Source: Polytrichum commune (taxonomy: Eukaryota > Streptophyta > Polytrichopsida > Polytrichales > Polytrichaceae). From it: a stretch of 64,000 bases of DNA. The notes beneath the pieces were generated by a model. The model had not been told where the DNA came from. It saw nothing but the letters and a program-made list of their open reading frames with translations, and did no database searches. Every line of letters begins with the position of its first letter. Positions within the stretch are counted from its first letter, which is position 1. Where the stretch lies: NCBI GenBank assembly GCA_950295325.1, contig OX485807.1, positions 10,441,001 through 10,505,000 on the forward strand. Reading direction: 5' to 3'. Of the stretch, positions 1 through 10,781 are shown piece by piece. A program made the translations under genes and the position numbers.

Positions 1-369
1 TGTTAGCAACGAGCCTATTGGATTCACTTGAGACAAGTTGTGTGACCCATTTGGTGTACGATGTCACATTTAATATTAATAAACTAAGTGGCCCTTTGGA
101 ATATAATAGTCAGATGTTGGGAGCTCAATTAAAATATGAGTCTCCTTGCACAACTTTTCGAGACTCCGATTGTTATATTCCGAAGTCCCATTGAACAAGC
201 ACTAAATGCTAAATAATGTTATGTATGCGAGCGTTATTTGCTTGCTTTTCTTAATTAGTCACAAAGATATCTTCCTTATGGGGTGTCACAACCAACAATC
301 CCTAACACCGCCAACAAACGATGATAAATAATGACTAGTATTTACCAAGAAACTACAACTCTCATTAAT

Positions 370-2115
370 CCCCAACATGACACCATTTACTAGACAAGGG
401 GGACCCAACTATGCCCACACTAGCCTCATAGACGGGTACTACATTCCCCACACCCAAGCAACCAATTATCAATGCAACACCAACACGCATCTACACCTCA
501 ACGCAAACCCACTTTTTGGTATCTATGCAATTCCCCTTGATGCATTGTATGTAGGCCCTCCACATAATCAACAAACACAACCCCTCTATTTACTTATTCC
601 ACACCATAATAAACTCATAATAAACCCCACAAACACACACACACTAAAAAATAAAATTATCATCAAATTGTATGAACATCTCCCAACTTACCAGCTTATT
701 AAAAACAACCGCATCCTTCTTCCCAAAAAATTGGCTAGAAGTGCAGAGACAACAAACTAACCTTATAATTGGTTCCATTAGCGAAAGTGCCATATACACA
801 TACATTGTTCCACCCCCACCCCCACCCCCCAACACTCACACCACAAACAAAAAGCCAAAGAGGCTTCCTCCCTGAAAATGCTTAAAAGAATGAAAAAAAA
901 CACCTTAGAACTTGCCACATGATCCAAACAACCATCATGGCCATCACATACCCAACTCCTCTCAATAGGCAACTCAAACTTGATATCCAAAACCTAAAAC
1001 ACATCCCCAACACACCTCCACTGCCCAACACCAATGGCCTACTTGAAATACATGCTTGGCTAGACACCCTACAAACATAGCAAAAAATGCAAAAGCCAAA
1101 GCTCGCAAAATCACCACTCTCCAAACCAACCAAAACCACAAGAAGCAATTTAAAAAATGTAGATCCATACTAAAACAAAACCCCGAAGAAAATACTTAAA
1201 CAAATCTTCCACTCCCAAGAATCCACACACCTTGATTGTCTGGTAGACAAAGTAGGCAATCTGGAAACGCACCCTAATGTAATTGCAAACATCATATACT
1301 CCACACAAAATAATCCTTCCAAAGAGAAAGTCCACTTCACTCGGACACCATAGATCATCCCATTGAATGCGTATGTGCAGTCCGCCAATGCCCTTGGAAA
1401 ATAAGTGAAGGTTTCACCCAAGAAAGACAAACAACCTCCCAAGAGACACATGTTGCCTCATCATTCACAATAATCATCTATGACACATGCCTCAAAAATC
1501 TTCAAAAGGTAAATCCCCATGCCTAGATGGCATACCAAAGAATATCCCCAAAGTATTACCAAAGAACTTCCATGCTATGATGTACCTATCCTTCCTACAA
1601 TGCCACCACTAGAAAGAAATCCCTAACGCATGCAAACACAATATCACGATATTACTCTAGAAACAAAAAACCCCACTATAATTATCAACTACCAACCTAT
1701 CGCCTTAGCATGCACCATATATAAGATAATCACAAGCATATTAACCTCTATAATCATCACATTCAGGGAACAATGATTTTTTTTGCATCACAACCAAGAG
1801 GGAGTTCGCCCAATGCGAAACACAACTAGACATATTCAAGTGATTATCGCCGCAGTAGAAGATGTTCAATTTACAAATCAAGACATATACCTTACATATA
1901 CAGGCTTCAAATACACATTTGGCTCCATTGACCACCCAATATTATTTGCCCTAATGGAAGACCTCGGCTACCCACCGGATGCCATAGCATTAGTAGTGGA
2001 CATTTATGCCGAATCATCTACATTTTGTGGAACCCACTTCACCACAACCCCACCTGTTGAAAACAAAGTCAACACCATCCAAGCTCGGGGTGATCACACC
2101 CCTTACGTTTCATAA
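370..2115 (+). mobile_element. Decayed LINE (family A), endonuclease/linker and 5' half of reverse transcriptase
   Basis: A non-LTR retrotransposon relic read on the plus strand with many stops and frameshifts. Around 380-480 there is an endonuclease-tail-like stretch (RQGGPNYAHTSLIDGYY). Around 1340-1560 the linker to the RT can be followed across frames (C-V-R-Q-C-P-W motif, then CLKNLQK and DGIPKNIPK). From 1783 to 2115 an open stretch gives RT blocks: QEGVRP.RNTTR, then FTNQDIYLTYTGFKYTFGS, then SIDHP, EDLGYPPDA and TIQ..GD. The last matches the TIQGDTLSPYLF block of this LINE type. The aspartate of the first catalytic block (usually IDFKNAFGS) is lost: the sequence has TGFKYTFGS. The family assignment rests on block order and on my memory of plant LINEs; no alignment was run. 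Bases 1-370 may be more of the same element but carry no motif I trust. Confidence 0.75.
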
Positions 2116-2260
2116 CCATGTGCGATAATCGGGTATTTAATTGGGGGACATTTATGCACCTCTCAATATTTTTTCCCTCCCTATTTGTAAATAAAAAACT
2201 ACTTTGACGTATTTTTTAACACCCTATATTTATTTGTAATTGTTTAGAGAGGATAGTTTT

Positions 2261-2358
2261 AGGCACAATTTTTGTTTATAAATCGTACACAATCATTACT
2301 TTGAATTGTGTCCATGAAGTGGTACTCACCTCCAACGCGTTGTCGTTTACAAGACAAA
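2261..2358 (-). pseudogene. 3' part of a host ORF split by the CACTA insertion
   Basis: Reading minus from 2358 continues the frame of the ORF that runs from 15689 to 15439 on the other side of the CACTA element. Removing the element and one TCT copy joins the two without a frameshift, and the frame stays open for about 32 codons to a TAA near 2261 (the first codons after the junction read LSCKRQRVGGEYHF). A good splice donor (GG|GTGAGTAC) occurs at about 2326, so the natural exon may end there instead. The product is not recognised; the spacing of hydrophobic residues is faintly OB-fold-like, which is a guess. See the matching entry at 15439-15689. Confidence 0.5.
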
Positions 2359-2361
2359 TCT

Positions 2362-2373
2362 CACTAGAAGAAT
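2362..2373 (+). repeat. Left terminal inverted repeat of the CACTA element
   Basis: CACTAGAAGAAT, preceded by the TCT target-site copy at 2359-2361. It pairs with 15427-15438 over all 12 bases. Confidence 0.95.
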
Positions 2374-3480
2374 TTCCGCTATCAATGACTATGCTTATGA
2401 CTATAATTCGAGTCGTATAGGACTAGAATGACTATACCTATTTTAGTTATTATGGACGACTTGTAACGGACACATAGTCGTTCCGGACATGACGAGGATT
2501 CCACGTCAACTTCATCCAAATATGACCACCGTGAGGTGTCATTGCCATGTGGCTCCGACGTGGTTGTCGTCGCTGACTAGGCGGCCATGTCACTATGCTA
2601 CGTGGCAATGGATTTATGACGTGGCGTCCACATCATAAAGTATGCTTGGGTTACGTGGACAATTTAGGAGTGCCATGTCACTAATAGAGTTGTCCTAGGT
2701 GCTACTTGTCATCATCTCATTTGTTGGCGTGGTTTGCCGGACCAATTAGGTTATGCCACGTGTCGACATTGAAGTCGTTCTATAGTCAAATGTCGAAGAT
2801 TGATGGCCACGTGACTTACAAGCGGCATCCATTCCGTTTAATACGTGTGCAACATGTTGTGCACAAGAGGACACGTGTTGATGTGATGGTCTGACACGTG
2901 TATTTTGGGACGTCTATTGTGCCATGTAGGCAACATTTTAAATCATTTGTGAGTCATTTTATTGGGTTCGTACATGTGACATGTCGGCCCATAATTCGAC
3001 AACCACACTGCTAATGTCGACAGACTCACTGAGAAAATGACTATAAATGTATGGTGATAGTCATTCTTTAGTCGACTATGTTGTGCGGCAGATGACACAT
3101 GTAAAAGATGTGTGCTGATGTGGCTATTCAATGACTTGTTACATACATAATTATGACTATGAATTATCTCATGCAGGAGTTTATATATGGTATAATATAG
3201 TTGCCAGGCAAACCGACTACATCATTCACCAATCAATACAAACTTAACCCACATTACTGCAACCCTTGCGAACTCCATGCACTGTGGAAGGGAAAATTGT
3301 GTTCATACATACAACCAATACCATATGAGTCATCAAAATGCATTTAGGTGTTCAGGTCTAGGGTCGAATAATCCTTTAAGTTGAATACCCAATCCCTACC
3401 TGTTCCAATTGTATGGTTGTGTAGGTTTGCCCTACACCCCACTCATGTGTATAATACCTATATACTCTGCCTATATGCCC
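2374..3480. promoter_or_regulatory. Left subterminal region of the CACTA element: ATGACT repeats and an ACGTG cluster
   Basis: From 2379 to about 2480 and from 2940 to about 3180 the sequence is dense in ATGACT/AGTCAT-type hexamers on both strands. The same motif fills the right end (14900-15438), as expected for transposase-binding subterminal repeats. Between about 2550 and 2900 there is a cluster of roughly ten ACGTG or CACGTG cores (for example CGACGTGG, CTACGTGGC, GCCACGTGTC, GACACGTGT), which are G-box/ABRE-type plant bZIP or bHLH sites. No long ORF is present. Whether plant factors bind here is inference. Confidence 0.6.
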
Positions 3481-6400
3481 TTAAGCTTTCATATGCTTCT
3501 GGCTCCATAACACACTACCACCTACCACATCTCTTATCAAAAATTGATCCCCTCCTACATGTGGATGCATGAGAGGTGCATCACCTATTAGAGCATGTGT
3601 AACGTCCACCTTGTAGGAAAATTGGGGTATTGCTTTAAAATGAAATTTATCTACCCCCCAAACACCACTTATCTTGCCTGATGCGACTATTGTGCGCGGA
3701 TTCTTGAAATCCATCAACTGCACAACCTGTCCAAAGTAGAACTGCCCCAACCCAACATCCACAACATACACTGGGCATATTTATCACTCACATATAGTAG
3801 ACACATTGCACTACCACCCATTGCTTACATATCTACCAACTTACACATCATTCATCAAAACAAATGACAAACAACACATTCTATGGAATCAGTTTGGAGT
3901 CATAATCTTACTCTTTGCACTGAAGGCCCTTCAATGACTGGAATCTCCACTGCTTTCACTTTCCTTGTTCGAAGTTCGATCCCTGGACTTATCTGCACAC
4001 AAACCCATATATTACATTTAGTCATACTCAATCTAACATAGGTGAGGGGACATTCCCCAATGTGAACTAGTAGCTCACAAGTCCCCTCACCTGACAACTT
4101 AGGTTGTCCCAACATGTTTGAGTTTGGATGTTTCAAAGTTGAACTTCGGGTCGTCCTTCCAGCCGCATGTAAAGTTGTAACATCTGTAACTCCATTTTCT
4201 GTAGGTGGTAATAGACCTCGAAACTGCTGAACATCAGGACTACTAGCTAGGCTCTCTAGAAGAGGCCACAAATTCTGTCTCAAATAATTCTTATCATCTG
4301 CAAGTTTTTTCATGTTTTCCACATAGAATGCGGGCGGGATGATGATGTTAGCGATTGGATTGCAGTCCACCAAGGCTCCAATGTGGTCAATGATCATCGT
4401 ATTGCTCTCATTCCATAACGGCCAAGTACTCCATACTTTTGACAAGGGTTTTTTCCATTTTGACTTTCCACTGTTATGAGAGACGTCCATGCATTCCTTT
4501 GCTGACCAGCAAAACAATGGCTTATGGCTATCCATCCCCTCGAACCTCCTTGTCATCTCAGCCACTACGTCTTCCATGTTCCCTAAACTTTTGATACCCC
4601 AAAACGCAACTCTAAATTTCTTAAAGCACCTGTCTAGGAATTCAGTCAACCAAGGTCTGAACACAAACCTACGTGTCAAAGACTTCCTAGTAATACGGAT
4701 GTTGGAGTTAGGATTCGATTCTGACAATAGACTGCAATCTACAAGGGTGCCATGGATATTAAAAATCAAAAGTTTGGTTGCAGAGTTTGTACCAATCATC
4801 CCGAGGTCGGTGCTCACCTGGTCATGTGGATGAGCTTCTTGACAGGCACTAGTTTCTACATTTGTAGGAGACTTCTGCTTATGTTTTCTCTTAGTTTTAG
4901 GCCTGACCCTTTTCAGAGGTGACAATGGGGGGGCCAGGTTAGCATCATTGGAAAGAGGTCTATCAACTCCACTCCCTGACCCACCACTATTGCCCTCACC
5001 ACTCTCTGCCCCTACAACATGACCATCCGCTAAGGCCTCTACCTTACTCTCACCTTTTCCGCCCTCTACACAAGATTTCTCACCACCATCCCCATTCCCA
5101 GGTGCTTTAGGAGTGTTATCTCCCATGGGTGCCACTACATTGCCCCCTCCTAAACTCCCATCCTCTGTAGCTCCACCTTGCGGATTCCCTTCTACCTGCA
5201 TTACAGACTTCCCTTTCAGCTTGGCCACATCTAAGGCATCCTCAATTGGGTTCACCTTCAAGCGTTTAGGGTGGGTGGGGGGGTCACCTGCACTACCTGC
5301 CACTGAATTCAACATACGATCCAAACTTGGCATTTGTGAATTAGTATTTTGGGCTGTGGGTGACTGAGGCTCACATACGGTCACAGGGTTACCTATCTTC
5401 TCCATCATAATGGAGAACATTGTAGAAAGGTTCTTTAGGACCAGCTGGTTCTTTTCTGAACTATGCAATACTTCAGACAATTGCTGTCTAAATTCATTAT
5501 GTGTACTCTCTATTGCAGACATCCGTGCTGATATCCTTCCTGAAACCCCTTGCTGTTTAAACACAGCCACAAACAAGTCGTTAGGGTTTAGCATACCAAA
5601 TAGGTCCTACAATGACTCAGACTGTGTAACTATGACTCACAATTGACTACCAAATGACTAAACTACATAATTCCACCAAAATATAGAACACCAATGACTG
5701 CATGAATATGACTGGCAACCCGTGACATAACTGCCAAAAAACTCCTGAAATGACTCCAAAATGACTGCAATATTGAAAAATACTTACAGATGTACATGCC
5801 CCGATCTGCTCGGACTCTTGGAAATCCTCTGCGATTTCGGTAATCCCTGGGCTCCTTTGCCTTTTTTTCCGCTGCCACAGCAAGGGAGATAAGTCAAAAT
5901 TATATGGGTGAGTAAATATAACTATATGCACCTTCACAAACTGAATTAGAAATTTATATACGTACCAGTAGAGCCTCTTTTCCTGCCTTTCCAGCCCTTC
6001 CAACATTTGATTGGTTCTTCACTTGTTGCCTTGCCTTGGCCATCACCTGCGATTTCTGCTTTGTCTCGGGTTTTGCCCAATATTCACATAAGCGTGCCCA
6101 TTGATCAGGTTCGACGAAAAGAGGGCATTGTTTTTTCCCCGACATGAACCAACCTTTCATTTTAGACCGCTCTGTTTTCATTTGTCTTTTTACAGCATTT
6201 TTGAAGCCCACATTGGATAGGGGGTGGTCCAAATACTCAAATTCATTATCTAGTGCGGCTCTAAGCTTCTCTACAGAGGCAGGATTCTGCATCTTCCACG
6301 TTAGGCAGCTCACATCCAATATCCTAGGTACCAAGCTACGGAGCGCCTCATCAAATGCATTTTTACCTTCACAACCTCCATCTATGCCACCGCTGGCTTT

Positions 6401-9004
6401 CACTCTCAAGGCATGAGGTTTTTGCCCTCCCGAACGCCTCAAATTACAACTTGTCTCGACCTCCTTCCTGGCAGCTCTCCTTGCTGCTCTCGCTTCACTC
6501 TCTGGCCTTACTTGCGGAGCGACCTTAGTGCCTTCTTCTGCAGCAAGTGGCGGTGGAATCCATTGGTTTGGATACGATTGACCCATCATCCATGGCATGT
6601 GTTGTCCCATCATCCATGGGTTTTGTTGGCCCATTCCTGTAGCGGGTGGTTGCATGGATGGGCCCATTGCTCCAGGTGGTTGCAGGAGCTGCTGGCCCAT
6701 CATTCCCGGCTGCATCCACGGAGGATATGGCCATTGCCATTGAGGCTGTGTGGTCGTGGTTGCGGGGTTGTGTCCTTGTTGTGCACACACCTAACCCCCA
6801 TCACACAACAGGGTCATTTTAAAGTATGTTGTAAAATTTACTGGAACTGAATAAAGAAAAACTGGAAGATGTCAACTTCTAACCAGTTGGATTTAGAATC
6901 ACTAGGATCTTGACCTCTACTCTGCCCAAAAACAATACAGGCACCGGTTATAAATGTCATATATTGAGGTCAAGCTGGACCCCTAGCCATGTCAGCCTCA
7001 TTATTTAGTTGCTCACTTATCAGGAAATCAATTACACCTCTGGACCATAGATAAGGGACCCTGTAGCTATTGGTCTAACTCAGACAACACATAGTGATGC
7101 AAGTCCAAAACCACAAACAATTGATGCTCTCTTGAGTCCGAAGGCCTCAAATTCAAAACATTTAATCTAAGGTGGAATAAGCCATAAGTGGCATAGATTT
7201 GACAAAAGTAATAGTAGATTACACTCACCCTTGAGAACGTGAGAGGTTTCGGTGCCGGACTTGTGGAATCATGGCTCAAACCACATTACATTCAAGGTTC
7301 ACCCACACGGCATCAACATGTGTCATACATGAACTCAATATCCAAGTAAGAACAACTCAAACTTACATTTTTTTCTGGTGTCTTCGATATTTGTTTTGCT
7401 CGCTTTCTTTTAGTGGCAGTGGATCCAGCCAAATCCACCATGGCTTCATGCACTGACTCAAGGTCCTCATCGCTATCTGCAATAGGAAACCATTTAGCAA
7501 CAATCAACTAGAAGACACATACCAGAAGGGTGAAACACATCACTTAGATAGATGCTTATCCCTCAAACCAATTCTGAAATGGGTTTACTACAATCTACAT
7601 AATTCCTGCAACCCTGCAAACCTCCACGGAACAATTAAAGACGATTCCCCATCCAGTCGATTGTGGAGTTAGTAGTGCCCAAAGATCTTACTAGACATTA
7701 TCCTTGTTGTACACTAGTTTCTCACAAGCACCTTACTCCCTCTGTAATTTGTAATCAATCTTTGAATCTGATAATGGCAGCCTGACTGTAATGCGGCCAA
7801 CTTTATGCAAGGACCAGCAAGTTCATAATTCGAACATGGGAATTCTTAAAAAAACCTTGACTTAGCCTCAACTCACATTGAAAAGCCTACATCATACCCA
7901 AACCACAAACCCTTCTTTCACAAGGTTGCCCCTACACACCACCCACAATATCAAGGACCACCAAGTTCATAATTCACACATCCACACTTCAAAATACCTT
8001 GACTTAGCCTCAACTCAACCTTAAAACCCTATCACACATACAAAAGCACCCAAAACCTCACACCACCTACATCATACCCAAACCCCAAACCCATAAGCAA
8101 TTCTTTCACAAGGTTGCCCCTACAGAACACACACACAGAAATTGATTAGCAAACACATGCACACAAAGTATATCATGATTTGCCTTGACTCACATTGGAC
8201 AACCCTATCTCTCCAACCTAAACACCCAACTATATTACACCACTTAGAACTAAACCCAAACCCTAAACACCCTAAAACTCCCCACAAACCCTACACCACC
8301 ACCCTCTCACATTATCTCAAATACCCAACACCCAAAACTCTACTACCACCACAAGGCTGCCCACCTTTGGCAACCCTCCCTACAAGGACCAGCAAGATCA
8401 AGAAATTGAATACACCCAACAAACAAAACTAAGCTTACACCACAAGTCTGCCCATGTGATACTCTCAAACATGAACTAAACTCCACACAAACCCTACACC
8501 TCCACCCTCTCACATAAACTCTCACACCCATAACCCAATACTACCAACCCTCTCACACAAGCACTAAACCCTAAGCATTCCTACCTCAAGGCTTACCAGA
8601 ACCTCACTCATTGGCAACCCTCCCTACAAGGACCAACAAGATCAAGAAATTGAATACACCCAACAAACAAAACTATGCTTACACCACAAGTCTGCCCATG
8701 TGATACTCTCAAACATGAACTAAACTCCACACAAACCCTACACCTCCACCCTCTCACATAAACTCTCACACCCATAACCCAATACTACCACCCTCTCACA
8801 CAAGCATTAACCCTAAGCATTCCTACCCCAAGGCTTACCAAAACCTCACCTTTGGCAACCCTCCCTACAAGGACCAGCAAGATCAAGAAATTGAATACAC
8901 CCAACAAGCAAAACTAAGCTTAACACCAACTCCCAACTACAAAACTTACCTGGTATGTATTCTCCCTCGGTTTTGGTTTCGTCTGTCTCCTCTGATGCTG
9001 CCAT
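3481..9004 (-). CDS. TNPA-like CACTA gene: Ptta/En-Spm transposase domain, FCP1-like domain, DUF8039-like end
   Basis: A multi-exon minus-strand gene, the second protein of the CACTA element. Exons I can support: 9004-8950 (starts MAASEETDETK), 7476-7367, 6790-5966, 5871-5788, and 5606 onward to at least about 4030. All join in phase with GT-AG borders; a further exon near 7240 is possible but does not keep phase. The 6790-5966 exon begins with a Pro/Gln/Met-rich, aggregation-prone segment. It then has the Ptta/En-Spm (Transposase_24) signature with PDQWARLCEYWAKPETKQKS and a following K/R-rich stretch. The 5606 exon holds a helical start, a long Gly/Ser/Pro linker, a basic patch (KRVRPKTKRKHKQK) and an FCP1/NIF-like domain (4775-4215). 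A last exon near 3772-3481 has a DUF8039-like tail (TIVASGKISG, HFKAIP, GGSVLW). The frame after 4030 is open to 3900, but the splice into the last exon is unresolved. TNPA proteins bind subterminal repeats and assist excision. Confidence 0.75.
4215..4775 (-). other. FCP1/NIF-like HAD phosphatase domain with catalytic motifs lost
   Basis: Part of the TNPA-like gene. The order of blocks matches the FCP1 homology domain (PF03031): a motif I strand (KLLIFNIHGTLVDC), a RPWLTEFLDRCFKKF block, the VAFWG strand, FCWSAKECMD, KPLSKVW, MIIDH, then NPIANIIIPP and a D..LRQNLWPLLESL helix. Motif I should be DxDxT, but both aspartates are replaced (N and H). Motif II lacks the usual Thr/Ser after Trp (WGI for WTS/WSS), and the acidic pair of the IDD motif is ID-H. 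Fold retained with catalysis lost is the simplest reading. Domain naming is by motif recall, not by a profile search. Confidence 0.65.
7560..8945 (-). repeat. Intron of the TNPA-like gene filled with degenerate tandem repeats (about 243 bp)
   Basis: Between the exon ending at 8950 and the exon starting at 7476 the sequence is C/A-rich. The block starting GGCAACCCTCCCTACAAGG recurs at 8369, 8613 and 8854 (steps of 244 and 241 bp), nearly unchanged over most of each unit. Older related fragments (AAGGACCAGCAAG, ACAAGGTTGCCCCTAC) appear at about 7813, 7950 and 8105. No coding potential is seen. Short ACCCTAAAC strings occur here, but scattered rather than as a telomeric array. Confidence 0.8.
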
Positions 9005-10781
9005 TTCGATGGCGGCAGTCACATGAGAGCCCCCAAGCACACACCTCCGCGCGCTCCGCCGACTTGGAAAGGCGGGATTAGGGTCGGAAGCTGGCCGTTG
9101 TCTGTGGAGTGCCTTTGCACTACAGATGTCGCGCCTGCACCATGCACGGCGTCCTTCAAGGTATGTTTTCTAAACCCTCTCTACATGGCTAACAATTTGT
9201 AAACCCTCACACACTACGGATGGATCCACTGCCGCACTCGCGGAGGCCAGAAAACGGTAGGGATAGAGGAGGCAAGGGTTTGGGTTGCACCCGAAGTTGA
9301 AAGGAGAGAGACGAAATCTCCTCCGTCCATCTCTAATCTCGAAGGACGTCACTTGCCAACGTGGCAAGCCACGTCACCATAGAAAAGTATGCCCTTTACC
9401 AACATGCACACGTGGCCTCTATAAACGACTACAATATGTCTTGGAGGCCATTTATCGTTACACGCAGCCTAACAAATGACTGAATTATAGTCGTATGTAG
9501 GTATAACCCTTTACGACTAATTTACAACTATATACTTTATCGGAGTTGGCGGAAAATTCGCGAGGCTCTCAAAATCGCCGAAAACCTCTTTGAATGAACA
9601 GATAAACCCGATAGTGCACATACCACTTTGCCTTAGCTCAGCTCTCAATCAACAGAGAAGACTATAGTAGGATTTCAAAATAGGATTTGAAATGCAGTTA
9701 GAGATGTATGTATAGAAAGCCAAATCCCACAGCAAAGAAAAACCCTAACATATCAGTGCTTCACTGGATAGATACCATTACTCTCGCGCTCTCAGAAATT
9801 GCGTGAAAACATGGGAGCATACATGCTCCTGAACATCTTCATACTTGCAGCCCTCGCTAGTCAACAATAGCTACTTGTGGGGAGAAGAGTTTAGGGAATA
9901 TCTCACAAAGTTATCGCAGCTTCCTGCACTGGCTTGAACATTTCCCTCAATTCTGCAACGCATTTGTCGCGAGCTGTCTCGTACGATCCCTTACTTTGGA
10001 AATCTCCAGCATCTTCTGCACAGGTATGTAATCTCTCACTTGGGTTTAATTTGTTCGTGACAGGTGTTTTTAGTGGCGACCGAACAGAGTCGCCACTGTG
10101 ATCAAACATGGCACCAACACCTGCACCTTCAAAAATAACTCTTCTCCCCAATATCCACAAAGCTAACACTCAATCTAAAACTTTGCACATCGTACACTAA
10201 ACACTACAATTGTATGTTCAATTTTGACAGTTGATTGAAGCAACAAAATAGAGATGAGTATGTCACTATGCGAGTTGTTCTACTTTGCGGTGCTCATAAT
10301 CTAGAGAGTGTGCATGGTCGTTTGAACTGGGGCATAAGTTTCTGGGCTCCTATGTTGCCTCTTTAGGGTTTGGAGACAACTAGGTGACCAAAACCCTAGC
10401 ACTGTCCCTTGTCACTAAGAAATGACTATGTTCTTGTCCACGTGGTGTTAACTATGACTCAAATTCGACTATAGTTTATAATATAAATGACTAATTTCCA
10501 ACTAAATTATTATTGCTAATAGGGGATAAGAAAATACTTTAATTGAAACGACTAAATTATGACTATGAGTCCAAGGATAACTTTACCATATAAATTTCAA
10601 ACAGCGCATCGTAGAATTTTTTGGAACACTCTGTTTTGTTATATAGATCCAATTGTACCTCCTTTATGTAGCTAGTTATAGGGCTCACAACTCATTTGGT
10701 CAAGATTCAATCCGTTAGTAGTCTCTGCCACAATTTGTAATAATGAAGCATGTTTGGAATAATATATTTGTTTGCAGTAAG
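9005..10781. promoter_or_regulatory. Divergent promoter and leader region of the CACTA element
   Basis: This central segment lies between the start of the TNPA-like gene (9004, minus) and the transposase start (10782, plus), so it must hold both promoters. ATGACT/TGACTAT hexamers recur at 9477-9530 and 10420-10570, echoing the element's ends. A splice-acceptor-like sequence (TTTGTTTGCAG) ends at 10777 just before the transposase ATG, suggesting a leader intron. A small minus-strand ORF (9903-10109) lies inside. No exact TATA box could be assigned. Confidence 0.5.
9903..10109 (-). CDS. Small ORF of unknown function inside the CACTA element (68 aa)
   Basis: Starts at MFDHSGDSVRSPLKT and ends at TAG/TGA-free codons until the stop at 9903. 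The second half (SYETARDKCVAELREMF) looks like ordinary helical protein rather than random translation. It sits upstream of both element genes on the TNPA-like strand and matches no CACTA protein I know. The frame crosses a splice-acceptor-like CCTGTGCAG at about 10020, so it could be an intron remnant plus the last exon of a captured gene fragment. It may equally be a leader exon or chance. Low confidence. Confidence 0.3.
   Translation of the reverse strand: MFDHSGDSVRSPLKTPVTNKLNPSERLHTCAEDAGDFQSKGSYETARDKCVAELREMFKPVQEAAITL

Noticed and set aside
6413-6850. 145-codon plus-strand open frame rich in His, Leu, Ser
   Set aside because: Antisense to the Transposase_24 exon on minus, which has a clear domain; the plus frame is its shadow.
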